Assembly: GCA_029204225.1 (NCBI GenBank)
Contig: CM055109.1
Coordinates: 7,315,768-7,379,767 of the forward strand
Length of the DNA: 64,000 nt
From: Diphasiastrum complanatum
Taxonomy: Eukaryota > Streptophyta > Lycopodiopsida > Lycopodiales > Lycopodiaceae
Direction of reading: 5' to 3'
Below are positions 10,968-26,712 of this stretch, piece after piece. Position 1 is the stretch's first letter; each line of letters begins with the position of its first letter. The notes below the pieces were generated by a model. It saw nothing but the letters and a program-made list of their open reading frames with translations. It made no database searches and had not been told where the DNA came from. Made by a program: the position numbers and the translations under genes.

Positions 10968-13256
10968 CTTCAAGCAGTTCAAGGCATCTACGAAAAATCA
11001 AACCCAAAGAAAAATAAAAGCTGTACCCTCTGATGGAGGGGGATAATATATCTCCACTGAGTTCAAGGAGTTTTGCAAGGCCTGTGAAATACATCAACAA
11101 TACACCACTAGCTACTCACCACAGTCCAACGGAGTAGCAGAAAGGAAGGATCAGACACTTATTGAAAGTGCCAAAATTATGATGGCCCATGCTTCTCTTT
11201 CAAAGAAGTTTTGGATAGAAGCTGTTACTACGGTTGCCTATTTACATAATCGATCCATCACTCAGACTCTAAATGGCAAGACACCTTATGAGGTGTGGAC
11301 TGGAACGAAATCATCACTCAAAAATATTTGAGTTTTTAATTGTCACATCAAAAGCAAAAAATTGATTTTCATAGGCTACTCCCCAGATCACAAGGCATAC
11401 AACCTCTACAATCTGGACACCCAGAAAGCATTCACCAGTAGAGACGTCATTTTTGTGGAAGACCAGTTTTACGACCACAAGGAGAAAGCTCGAGAAAATT
11501 TCGATCCAAGTATCAAAAACAGCTCCAAGATCGAAAATCAGAGACTCAAAAAATGAGTCAGAATCTCAACATATCGAACAACATCAAAGGATCAAATTTC
11601 GACCCAAAAGATTGAGTTGATCCAGACAGCCTCCATCCCGATTCATGGATGATTCAGCCTGTTATTTTGTGCAGGAACCAAACACTGTCTCCGAGGCACT
11701 GTTAACACCCGATGCTGATCAGTGGAAAGCTGTGATGGACTCAGAATTTGATTCTTTGATCGAGAATAAAACATGGACATAACTGAACTGCCAAATGATC
11801 GAAATCTGATTCCATGCAAGTGGATATTCAAGCGAAGTATGATGCTCAAAGAAAATTAAATCGATACGAGGCCAGACTGGTAGCCAAGGGCTTCTCTCAT
11901 ATTCCAAATCTGGATCATTTCGAAACCTTCAGTCCTATGGTAAAACATGTTTCAATTTGTTTACTTCTTTCCTATGCAGCTGTAGTAGATCTCGAAGTTC
12001 ACCAGATGGATGTCCAAACTGCTTTGCTCAATGGCACCATTGAAGAGAAAATTAATATGTCACAACCAGAGGGATAACGAGCTTAAGGGTAAGGAGCACC
12101 TAGTGTGCAAAATTCACAAAGCTCTGTATGGTCTGAAACAGTCTCCAAGAGCCTGGTTTCAGAAAATTAATGTTTTCTTAATCGAGAATGATTTGCTCCA
12201 AACTCAGCAAACTCAAATGTTTATTTCAAGTCTGTATCAAATTCCTTCATCATCATTACTCTTTATGTAGATGATATGTTACTGTTTAGTAACAATTTGT
12301 TGAAGGATACCAAATGCATGCTAGCACAAGAATACATGATGACTAATATGGGTCCATCCCACTACTGTCTTGGAATTTAGATTTTTTGAATTCGATCTAG
12401 CCGACAGATTTTCATCAATTAGTAGAGATATCTAACTAATGTGCTGGAGAAATATGGAATGGCCGATTGAAAACCGAGCCACTTCTCACTCGACCCTGGA
12501 ATGAAGTTGTAAAGGGAGCAATGCCCAAAATTCGAGTCCTAGAAGAAGGAAATGAAGCAGTATCCATTTCACTCCATCATCGGGTGACTCATGTATGCTA
12601 TGCTTTGCACTCGACCTGACCTTGCTTATTCAATCAGCTCTCTCAGCCAATTTCTATCAAATCCGGATCCAGTTCATTGGAAGGCTCTCATGAAGGTCAT
12701 GAAGTATGTTCAAGCTACAAAACATCTCATCATCTGTTATGGAGGTAGCCAATCTGCCAAAATTCTAGAAGGCTACACAGATGTAGATTGGGCAGGAGAT
12801 ATCGATACCAAAAAATCGACTTGTAGGTTTGTATTCTTGTTCAATCAAGGTCTAATTTCATGGAACAACCGAAAACAGACCTCAATAGCATTGTCTTCAA
12901 CTGAATCAAAATATATAACTGCCATAAATCCTACCAAGGAGACAATTTGACTGAGGAACCTGCTTGCAGATATCGAAATTATCTAGTCACATCCAACAAC
13001 TCTCTACTGTGACAATCAAAGTGCCATTGCACTATCTCTGAATCCGAGATTCACTCTTGAAGCAAGCATATCAAAATCAAGTATCACTACCTTAGAGAGA
13101 AAGTGCAAAGCAAGGAAATTTCTTTGGTTTACTGCAGGACAGAATTACAGACAGCAGATTACTTCACCAAGGCACTATCAAAGGAGCACCATCTCAGATT
13201 TAACAATTTGCGAAATTTGAAAATCGAAGCTTTTCAGGATCTACATTAAGGGGGAG
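10968..13256 (+). pseudogene. Ty1/copia pol fragment B (integrase to RNase H), decayed
   Basis: Near-copy of fragment A that starts at exactly the same internal point (CTTCAAGCAGTTC). It keeps the integrase stretch lost from A. Recognisable parts are integrase SPQSNGVAER (about 11118-11150), the tail ITQTLNGKTPYEVWTG, reverse transcriptase with VDLEVHQMDVQTALLNGTIE and HKALYGLKQSPRAWF (11980-12165), and RNase H with CTRPDLAYSISSLSQFLSNP and ILEGYTDVDWAGDIDTKKST (12591-12950). It carries the same inactivating changes as A plus its own. A purine tract (AAGGGGGAG) precedes the LTR. No gag, protease or 5' LTR is present. Confidence 0.9.
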
Positions 13257-14100
13257 TGTTGGAGTTCATGTTGAAGCCCAATTCTATTAGGTAATGAGCA
13301 TCCTAGAAAACCCTGCTTATACCTATCCTTGAAAATTACAAAAAAAAGAAGGATCAAAAATTTGTTATAGCAGAAACTCAACTCGCATTTTTCAGAATTG
13401 TTCGATACTATATCGACTCAAAAAATCTGAGATTTTTTGATATCCAAAAGTTGAAATTTTCTGATACTGTATTGACTCGAAAAATCCAAGATTTTTCGAT
13501 ACTGAAAAATCAGAATTTTTTGATACAAGATCGACCCGAAAAATCCGTAATTTTTCGAGTCATTGTAATTTTCAAGTCAGTGTATTTTTTTCGAGTCTTT
13601 GTATATTCTCAAGTCTTTGTAAATTTTTGATACTGTCAGGAATATGTCTCATGTCGCGACGTTGACAGTCCACCTACTCATGTACATACGTTCACTGTAA
13701 AAATGACGGCTAGCTACTATAGGATGGATGTAGTTAATGAAGTAGATTAATGTCAAGTTTCAATGTACTGATCATCTGACTTCCAATCATCAAGGAAGAT
13801 TTGCATTGGAGTCAACGCATTGATCAAGTTATCATCATGCATGCGTTATGTTGTAAATAGTCCAGTTCAGTTTTTCGAGTTTCAAGTTATTATCCAGCTG
13901 AAGCCGTTTTTGCGCCTATTGATTTGCGCCAGCTTCAAGCTCTTGTACTCATGTTTTTGATAATTATCAGAGTGCAAGTTTTTGTCTACATTGTTGTTCT
14001 ATTGCACATTTGGTATTTGATTTCCTCTTGAATGCATGCTAGTAACTATTGCACTTCCGATCCATCGACCACCTGTCCCACTTAGACTGCACATCTCGAT
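13257..14100 (+). repeat. 3' LTR of copia fragment B
   Basis: Starts TGTTGGAGTTC after the polypurine tract. The first 330 bp match 10635-10967, then it continues through TTTGATACTGTCAGG into sequence found once. The right end is approximate because no second complete copy is available for comparison. Confidence 0.6.
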
Positions 14101-14986
14101 TTCTCTGATTTTTGACAGTTTCTAGAATTTTTTTAGCCGTTGAAGGGTATTTATATTCATGGATCAAAGCAATTGCATAGCTGACTCTAAACTTGTACAT
14201 CTAGCTACTTCCACGTCAACTCCAATATGTGGTTGTAACCCATGGACATAACGATGTGTAAGTGTGCACTCTCATCCAGTTTGACCTTGAGTGTCAATTG
14301 TGTGAAAGTACAGTACTTTGGGGACCTAAAATGGATCTTAATGATCCACAAGAGTTACTATGTGCTTGCTTACCAATCTATCAAAAAACTAGTTACAAAA
14401 ACTTGATCTACATTGGCAGTTTCACAAAAAACAAGCAGTGATAATGGAAATACAGATCAAGACACAAATCCGAGTTGGCACGTGTGTACTACAGGTTGTA
14501 GTACGACCTGCAAGCTATGTTTGAAGTCTTCAAAGTGTTGGTTTCATTTGGATCATCAAGAATCAATGTATATGAGAGTAGAAACTTGAGGTTGCCAATG
14601 TGCTCCAAAAATAATCTATCTTCTCACTATGGAGAGATGGAATACATAGCAAAACTCACTTCCTTTGGAAAGTTAGGTGAATTTCCAGCATGTAATAAGG
14701 AACTAGACTCAACTTTCTTGCCCTAAAATGAAACCCTAGCCTAGATCTTAGAGTCATGCTTGGTAGGTGCACGGTTGGTAAAAATCTCATCACAAATCAA
14801 GGTCTAGATCCTGTAAAGTAGGAATCTCTACCAAATGGACACAACCACTCCTCTTTACTCGAGCTAACCTACATTAGGTGTAGATTGCCATGTGGCACTT
14901 TGGCCATACAAGTGTCAAATCAAATTACGGACAAGATATACAATATGCTACATGGCTAGATTTGCCAATATAGGCAATTTTTCACA
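14101..14986 (-). repeat. Probable LTR of a minus-strand copia remnant
   Basis: Read on the minus strand, a GAGGAGGAG purine tract is followed by TGTGAAAAATTG at 14986, a normal 3' LTR start for the RNase H fragment next to it. The far end is not determined, and the open frames inside show no domain. Confidence 0.45.
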
Positions 14987-15255
14987 CTCCTCCTCAAATC
15001 TAGCCTTGGAAACAACATTACTTTTATCAATCACTCCAATTGAAGATCTGAGCTTGACAAATGAATCTTTAGGTAAATATTTAGTAAACAAATCAACCAA
15101 GCAACTTGATGATGGCACATGTTGGAGCTTGATCTCCTTGGCTTGCACTTTCTCCCTCAATGATGAGCAATCTCGATGTGCTTGCTCCTTGCATGGAATG
15201 TAGGATTAGTAGCAAGTGATTGGGCTGATTGGTTGTCACAATAGAATTATAGTGC
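14987..15255 (-). pseudogene. Copia RNase H C-terminal fragment
   Basis: Minus-strand translation gives the usual end of a copia polyprotein: a CDNQSA-type motif and SKHIEIAHH near 15190, a stop, then REKVQAKEIKLQHVPSSS and VDLFTKYLPKDSFVKLRS before the purine tract. All upstream pol is missing. It lies in opposite orientation to its neighbours, so it is an independent insertion. Confidence 0.8.
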
Positions 15256-15700
15256 ACCAATGGATAGTGGAACCCAAGAGAACCATGTATAGGCAGGAAT
15301 GAGATAAGAGAGAGAGAATGTCTTCTCTTCCTACAAGTTACATCCTTTTATAACAGGTCCAAACCTAAATTTAAACTTTGATTTCCCTCCATAATGAAAA
15401 CCCTAGTATTTTTGTGACTAGATTCAATGTCTCTACTACTCAAATTGAATCTGTCCAAAGCTCGTGTTCTATAGTTTCCCATACTTTCCAAAAGTGTTTA
15501 TGCAAATGCCTTTAGAATAATATAACTTTGAAAAGTCAAACTCTAAGTCTAATATGAAAATTGGCCTCAATTGTGTATTTGCCAATCTATTCAAACTATG
15601 ACCAATCTTGACTAAAGTAGTTGAAATTTCTCACAAACATCGCTCTTTATAGGCAACTTATAGGCTCATTGATGTGGATTACCATTAGAAGACCTGATTT
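15256..15700. other. No gene seen
   Basis: AT-rich sequence between two copia fragments of opposite orientation. No domain is recognised. Confidence 0.4.
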
Positions 15701-16260
15701 ATGCTTTAGTGTGTGTAGTCGAAGTCAATACATGCAAGATCCATTGATTATACATTGAAAAAGTGCAAAAAGGAGATACCTCTTGAGCACTCTAGATCAT
15801 GGAATTCTCTGTAGAGGGGATATGATTGATTTGCATGCCTTTAGTGACTCGGATTTTGTGGATGATAAGAGGGATAGAAAGTCCACAAGTGTCTATGCAA
15901 GATTCATTGGTGGAGGAGTTGTTTTTTGGCTGTCAAATAAACAAGAAACCATCTCACTTGCTTCTATCGAGGCCGAGTACAAAGCTCTCACAACAACTAC
16001 AATGGAGCTTCTTTGGATCAAAAGGCTACTAATGGATCTGAAGGTCATGAGTTTAGATGATGTTCCAATCCTTTATAATGACAACATTTCAGCTCGACAC
16101 CTTGCAACAAATCCAATCTTCTATGCAAAGTCAAAGCATATTGAGATCTCTCATCGTTTTGTGAGAAAAAAAAAGTGCAATCTAAGGAGATATCTTTGGA
16201 GCATGTGGCAAGTAGTGAATGTGTTGCTGATACCTCACTAAGTCACTTCAAAGAGCTTCA
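15701..16260 (+). pseudogene. Copia RNase H fragment
   Basis: The frame at 15783-16241 encodes a copia RNase H: LHAFSDSDFVDDKRDRKSTS, then FWLSNKQETISLASIEAEYK, then SARHLATNPIFYAKSKHIEI. In this family these surround the catalytic acidic residues. It ends in a frame-disturbed tail before a purine tract near 16324-16332. Protease, integrase and most of reverse transcriptase are absent. It belongs to a different copia family from fragments A and B. Confidence 0.85.
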
Positions 16261-16332
16261 TTTGTGAAGTTTATTCATCCCTTGGGTTGATAAGCAAAAC
16301 TATGTTATCTACAAACTAGTTATGAGGAGGAG

Positions 16333-17100
16333 TGTTAAATTTACACAAGCTAGTTTAATTTTTCCACTTGTAAATTGTAATGTGGCCATGTGTTGTGGGA
16401 TGTCACGTGTGCCAAAAAGCATAGGATACATTTCATAAGTTTTATTCCTAACCTAGATTTGGAATCGTACCTTTAGAAAGAGGCCAAATTGTGCATAGAT
16501 AGGCTAGAGAGATTCTAGGAGCTAAAAATAGCAATTTTTATATTGTTTTGGATCTCAAGATCTGGACCCCCAATTAGGGTGGATCTTATGACCTATTATG
16601 CTAGACACTAGGGTTAGGTCATGGATGGATCAGAGGTAGCTCTAAATGCTCAGCAGATTTGAAGCACTTATGTATAAATATGTGATGGATTTTCCATCCC
16701 ATTTTGAGTAAAGTTGAGATCTTCCTTCATGACTAGTTTTGGTCTACTATTTGCTTGATGATTGCTATTGGTAAATTGGTTTTTTGCAATGATTAGAAGG
16801 ATTGGAGGGTGTTGGTATAGTACACAGGCTGCAACAAGCCGTACATCCACATGTGTGAACCTCTTTGCATGATTTTGGAGCCATAAAGTGGAGTGTAAGC
16901 CAAGATAAGCTAGAAAACAATAGATTGATTTGTGCTATAGCTATTGGATCTTAATTAGGTGCTTTCTCCATCATTTTTAGGATCAATTGGATTTATTTTG
17001 CTATATTCTTAATAGGTTCTATATTGGATTCTCAATAGTCTATTTGAATCTAATAGTTAACCATCATTCGAATCTAGATCAAATGGTGAGTATCCCCGTC
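16333..17100 (+). repeat. Probable 3' LTR of the 15.7-kb copia fragment
   Basis: Begins TGTTAAATTTACAC right after GAGGAGGAG, the expected polypurine tract to LTR junction. The end is uncertain; the interval is AT-rich with no coding potential. Confidence 0.45.
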
Positions 17101-17560
17101 AAGAAACCTTTCAAATGGATCAATAACTATAGAAAAGACATGATGGATAATACAAAATAGTTTAAGTGGATGGTAGGTGCATTGTAGTTAGATCATCCTG
17201 ATACTCAATTTAATTGTTATAAAGATAGAGATGATGATCAGATACCACAACGAGCTGGTTAGTATACAACTCAAACTAACTTAATGTTGTAGCTGGCGTT
17301 AGATTATTACACTCACTATCCTATGGAAAAAAATAACAATGGTTACAAAATGATGTCATATCCTAAATAAACCAAAAAGAGAAGACTAAATCACAGCCAA
17401 GCCCTTGCATGGTCAATGATCTAATTTTTTCTATCTTGGTCACACTAGGCTAGGTTCTAGATCAAAATTCTAAGCTAACTTTAGAATAGAAGGGTTCAAT
17501 CACCAATGTCACTGATTGAACTCTTCTAGTTAAGATAAGCTTAAAGCTTGAGCATTGGAC
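17101..17560. other. No gene seen
   Basis: AT-rich unassigned DNA. No frame has a recognisable domain. Confidence 0.4.
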
Positions 17561-19470
17561 AAAAACTAAAAACCTTAGATATTTTCAAAGAAGTTCAATT
17601 TCACTCATTAATTATTGAGGTCTGATCAAAAAGTGGGTGGGCGAGTGTTTTTACTCGTATGAGCTATTGGAAAGCTCATCAACTAGTCTTAGAGACAACA
17701 AACCTTTGAAAGTCGAATGGACTTGTTGAGAGGAAGAATTGTACCTTAGTTGAATCAGCCAAGTGCATGCTTGCTCACGCTTCATTACCAAAACGCTTCG
17801 ACGGAAGCTGTTTCCACTACAGCTTACATCCAGAACAATTATTTGACTAAAGTTCTCTCAGGTAAAACTCATTATGAAGTTTGGACATGATCCAAACCAT
17901 CAATGAAAATCCTCAGAGTATTTGGCTGTATAGCCTACGTGCAGATCCCAAAAGAGAGACGGAAGAAATTGGATTTCCAAAATTTGAAATCCATCCATAT
18001 TGGTTACGCTTTTTCAGATAATATCTACAAGCTGTATGATTGTGATACCTCAAAAATATTCTTCAGTAAGGATGTTGTCTTTATAGAGGATTAGTTCATC
18101 GACTTGAAAGACAAGAGCAAAGTTTCATGTGAACTATCAACTAGTACAATCATCGACACGACAATTTGAGCCTCAAGTTCGAACGTGCCAACAGTCTTCG
18201 ACAATGAATTTGAAGAAGACATTGTCGCTACTTAGGAGCAACAAAACTAAGGACATGGTCATCAACCTATGCCACCTCCAAGAAGACCAATTAGAGTGTG
18301 CACATAGGCTACAAGATACATTAATGAGTCTACCTATTATCTAATTTAGGTACCGACTATTGTCGAAGAAGCACTTAGTCAGATAGACTCTAATATTTGG
18401 GTATGCAAATTCCATAAGGCAATTTATGGTTTGAAACAGTCAGCAATAACTTGGTTTTAGAGGATCAACACATTTCTCATTCGACATGGTTACAAGCCAA
18501 GTATTGTTGGTTTGAATGTTTAATTCAAGTCAATGCAAGACTTCTTTTTCACTTCAACGATAGTGTCAATCTGATAAAAAGATGTGAAACAAATGTTATT
18601 ATCAAAATTTGACATGAAAGACTTGGGGGAAGCTCACTACTATCTAGGAATTCAAATCTATAAAGATAGAGAGAGAAGGCTGATTTATATTACTCAACAA
18701 AGGTATCTTCATAATACACTCATCAATATAAATTGATGAAATGCAAAGAAGCTCACTCACCAATGAACTCAGGTCTACGATTGTCGAAGGACCACTATCC
18801 TCAAAAAAAAAAAAAAAAAGAGGGAATGAGAGAGTATTTCTACTAGTCGATACTTGGATCTCTCATGTATGCAAAATGGTATGTACCAGACTCGATATCT
18901 CTTTTGCAGTCAGCTCACTAAGCCAATTCATGGCTAATCCTAGCACAATCTATTATAAGCCTTTCATGAGAGACATGAGGTATATTCGAGCTATAAAGGA
19001 CCTATGCATTTGCTACGGAGAAGTCGACAACGACAAGCTCCACCTACTCAGTGGATATACAGATGCAAGATGGGGAGGAGATGTAGATACTTGTAGATCC
19101 ACATCTAGATTTATGTTCTTCCTCAACAACGGTCTTGTCTCTTGGAACAATCGTAATCAAACCTCTATTGCTCTTTTTTCATCCAAATCAGAGTATATGG
19201 TTGCTTCTCAAGCTATTAAAGAAGTAGGATGGTTGCTGTCAGAGACATTAGTTTGAATTAGTATACTCTGAAAATCATCTTGTGTGATAATACTGTATAC
19301 AACAACATTTTCAAATTTGGTTCATCATCTGAATCATCATCTTCTTTGCGTATTGCATTATCCCCATTGCCTTATCGGCCAACCCTAGATTAGGAGTAAG
19401 CACATTGAAATCAAAAGGACAAAACACCACTCATTGGGGAACCATAATCACAATAAAAAATATTAGCGTC
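17561..19470 (+). pseudogene. Copia pol fragment (integrase to RNase H), decayed
   Basis: A third plus-strand copia family. Integrase pieces lie at 17700-18094 (NGLVERKNCTLVESAKCMLA, then RVFGCIAYVQIP and a KDVVFIED end). Reverse transcriptase remnants are at 18390-18730 (HKAIYGLKQS, then DMKDLGEAHYYLGIQIYKD). RNase H is at 18860-19256 (ARWGGDVDTCRSTSRFMFFL, then NNRNQTSIAL), with a final SKHIEIK near 19396. Stops and frameshifts break every domain, and an A17 run at 18804 lies inside the reverse transcriptase/RNase H joint. No LTR can be assigned. Confidence 0.85.
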
Positions 19471-19928
19471 CTAGACTACCCGCCCTCTACAAAGGGCTAA
19501 ATTAGTATTTGTGTAGGATATAAGATGCCATCTCCAAAGAGGTTATTTTGGTGTTTGATCCACAAATGCATTTTCCAAAAGTTGTGGCATCCTTTTTGTT
19601 GGCATTGACTTGCAAAAGGAAATACTATGTGTTAAGGTTGGTCAATGGAGTTTTTGCAAAAGTCAACATGAAAGTCAATGTCTTAAATTATAAGGGTATG
19701 TGCACAACAAAAAACATTGCCACATTGTTAAGGAGTTTAATGCAAGAATTCAATCTTTTAGATGCACCTCTATATGCAAATTGTAGATAGCAAAAAATTC
19801 ATTCCCTCTCTTTTTCTTACATGCATGCCTATGGTTTAAATGCACCTTAATATGTAGGTCATAAATCTCTCTTTTTCTCGCATGCATCCCTAGGCGATCA
19901 CCAACAATAATAATACTATAAAGTTTAT
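19471..19928. other. Unassigned stretch with a weak internal repeat
   Basis: Contains an 80-codon plus-strand frame (19548-19790) with no recognised domain. Two similar segments (19800-19855 and 19860-19900) share CTCTCTTTTTCT and GCATGCAT, a degenerate duplication. Confidence 0.35.
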
Positions 19929-21746
19929 CTATTTGCATTCACAAATCATTTCACATTGAGTAAAGAAATAAGAGTGAAGATGCTCCATGATAGTCTTATG
20001 AAAAACCATTCGTTGATTTGCCACCAAGGAATCAAAAGGAAGCACAAAAGGTTGCACAAGCGGCGGAAGTAAATCTCTAGCATTGCGAAGAGCATGTTGA
20101 AAAGCGGTCTCCACATGAGCCAACAAATCAAGAAGAAGAGGCTGATTACCCTATTGAAATCTGGAAACTACTGTAGAGACAACAAGAGACCAACTTCCTA
20201 GAAAAGTAGCTTGTGTAGTGCAAGCGGTAGAAACCAGACCAACACTGCCCGAGGAAGCATGAAGAGAAATTTGTCGCTTAGAAAATTGGCCTTCACAAGT
20301 GTGAAAGGTGTTTGGCCCCAAAAGGCGACCAAATACGCTCAATAAAGTATCATCAAAATCCTATAGTAATGATATTACATCAGGTGAAGGAGAAACACAA
20401 CGTAGAAGATAACCAGGATGTTGGGCAAAGCATTGAGTGAGAATTCCAAATGCAACCTGAGAATTTCCAAGCTTTGGCAACATGTGAAAATGACGAGGAA
20501 AATCATCCAGAGCATCCTGCATAAATGAAGTGACAAATCCAGGAGAACCGATGGGGACACCACGTGCCTTAATGCCTTGTTGAGGAGTAATAAAACCTGT
20601 AGGTAAGAAAATATATAGTGGAAGTCCTTTTGGGCCCCAAGCAACACACTTAGACTTGTTCAATGTAAGCCCAATTGAAGAAAGCAGAGCTGAGAAATCC
20701 AAAAATGCAAGATTGACTTCACTAGCAGGCCCCACGATATGTGTATCATCTGCAATAGAGGGGACTAAACAAGAGGAAAAAGTTGTAGAAGTAGCACGCA
20801 AGGCCCGATAATGTGCCAAAGCAAAGAGAGGTCCGCCTAAGGGATCCCTCTGTCGAGTTTTTTCAGAGGAAGAAATGATCGTGACATCACCTGATGAGAA
20901 GCATGGCTAAAATATAAAAGAGAATATTTAGAATAGAAGCAACGCAAAAAAAGAATAAGCATTTCTAGCGTGTCTTGAGCACCACGAAGTTCTTGAAAGA
21001 TAGCCGCTCGAGAAACAGAGGTGAAAGCATTAGCAACATCAACTTGTAGAATTACCCTGTCAGGATGAAGATCCAAAATAGCTCATAAAGCATGAACAAC
21101 AGTCTCACATCCACTAGGAGTAGCACATCCAAACTGAAATGGAAAAAGATGAGCTTGAAATGCCTCTCGAAACTGGAAACACATTGTCCTTGCAACCAAC
21201 ATATATAAATATTCATCCACTGCAATTGGACGCACACCACCAGAGGTTTTATCCAACGATAAAAGACAAGCAACACCTAAAATATGAGCAATTGAAAGAG
21301 GAATCTGCCCACAAGCAATGAAGGAGTAGACTTTGAAAAGAAGATCAAAGCCACTAGCAGAATAGTCTGGAGAAAAACAGTCACGTAGGTGCTCAAAGAC
21401 CATCCCTAAAGGCCCACCAGCCGATAGATCGTAGAAAAGCTTTAATAAAATGAACTTGTGCAAGTTGTAGATCAGAATCAGGCTGGAAATCTTTCCCAAA
21501 CAAAGGAAGTGTGTCACGGGAGTGTGGATGAAGTTGTTCCAGTGCCTGAATATTAGTAGAAGAAGGCACCGCTGCAATTGAAAGAGCAAGGGCGCGAGCA
21601 ACACGAGAAAAGTCACCAACTTGCCCAAGCAAAAAACATAGCGATGAAGACGACTATGAATAGGAATAGATGTAGAGTCTAAGATAGAAACAAAGTCACG
21701 TTTTGCCGCAAGTGCATTGGAACGAAGAAAAGAAAATGCTAGCCAT
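19929..21746 (-). pseudogene. Non-LTR-type reverse transcriptase, decayed
   Basis: Minus-strand frames together cover a reverse transcriptase of about 600 residues, broken by several frameshifts. In order: a start-like ATG at 21746; a region with LGMVFEHLRDCF and GVACLLSL (21400-21260); a fingers motif GGVRPIAVDEYLYMLVART (about 21245-21185); VDVANAFTSVSRAAIFQELR (about 21040-20980), which supplies the first catalytic Asp; ADDTHIVGP (about 20753-20727), the YADD-box equivalent; and a thumb-like tail with GRLLGPNTF, VGLVSTA and LGSWSLV (20330-20160) running to 19929. No endonuclease, gag or integrase is seen, and no LTR flanks it. It belongs with non-LTR-retroelement or group-II-type polymerases rather than copia or gypsy. 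The exact clade is uncertain. Confidence 0.75.
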
Positions 21747-21959
21747 TATGACACAGTTCCAAGATGACTATGATCTCAGAATAGCTAATTATCTTAGATC
21801 CAATCTTAGACAATAACATTTAAGAAATTTGTGGCAATGCCTCTGTTGTATACCACAACTTTCCAGTTTTCTCGTGTACGTGTCACGGATTAAAGTTGAA
21901 CACTGACCTCAAGCAAAAAGAAAAGTGCATTAACTTGTTAATTGCATCTCATTAGCCTA

Positions 21960-22149
21960 GTTGCGAAAACCCTACTAAAGGCCCCCACCCAGCTCCAAGA
22001 AACAAAATACTCTTTTTTTCCAAAGACGGACGCAAGAGATGTATTTCAATCCGACTAATTAGGTTACACATTTATATGCTCACTCTGTTCTCTCATTCTC
22101 CTCCTCTTCTTTTTTCCTTATCCGCGAGGATCATCAGCCTTGTGGAGCG
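21960..22149 (+). promoter_or_regulatory. eL19 promoter and 5' leader
   Basis: A telo-box (AAACCCTA) lies at 21967-21974. This element is typical of promoters of plant ribosomal protein genes and other translation-machinery genes. A second, inverted one (TAGGGTTT) lies just inside intron 1 near 22306-22313. The leader has a long pyrimidine tract at about 22085-22120 (TTCTCTCATTCTCCTCCTCT). The transcription start is not determined. Confidence 0.65.
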
Positions 22150-25939
<3,790 letters not shown>

Positions 25940-26712
25940 TAAGTTATTCTAGTTGCAACAGGTTTATATAATTTTGTTAATCGTAGATAAAGCAGAAGGA
26001 TCTCAAAGATGCCAACTTTGGAAAATGAGTTCATTGCATTGAGATTCACTTTTTGGATGTAGGCACATTTAACTTCATGATGCTGATCATGTACTCTGTC
26101 CTTATGCAGAATGCTTGTACTGGCTTTCATAAGCGGTAGATACAGAGATATTTTATTTGTTATGATTACATTTATTTTTAAGATGTTAATTGTAGATTTC
26201 TTACGGGATCTATCACCGTCCTATGGAAGTAGTTAATCTCCTAGACATTAAGGAATCTCAGATCAGTTTTCTTGTTACCAGTTATCAGTTTTGGAATTGG
26301 CATTTTGTTTTCAGATATATACTTTTAATGCTACCAATTTTATTGCAATCTTGTGGAAGTAGTTAATCTCCTAGACATTAAGGAATCTCAGATCAGTTTT
26401 CTTGTTACCAGATATCAGTTTTGGAATTGGCATTTTGTTTTCAGATATATACTTTTAATGCTACCAATATCAGCTCTTCTTTTCAAAAAACGTTATGCTT
26501 GCTGGAATGTTGTTATTTCTGATATCTGATTTAATATGAAGTTAAACATGTTTGTTGTGCTGTTGTGCGGCAAATTTGTACTACCACACGGGTGTGGCAA
26601 ATTTGCCCTAGAAATTTGGTATGTTGGTCATTGTACATATATGGAGGCTGATGTAGACATATGTTCTTGCATGTGATCTGCACTAACTTTTGGCTGCAGC
26701 ATTTGATTCGTG
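25940..26712. other. 3' flank of eL19
   Basis: AT-rich 3' UTR and downstream DNA, including the tandem duplication at 26224-26468. No other gene is recognised. Confidence 0.6.
26224..26468. repeat. 115-bp segment duplicated in tandem (period 130)
   Basis: 26224-26338 and 26354-26468 are identical except for one or two bases (GTTATC versus GATATC), so the duplication is recent. It lies just past the eL19 stop, possibly within alternative 3' UTRs. Confidence 0.95.
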
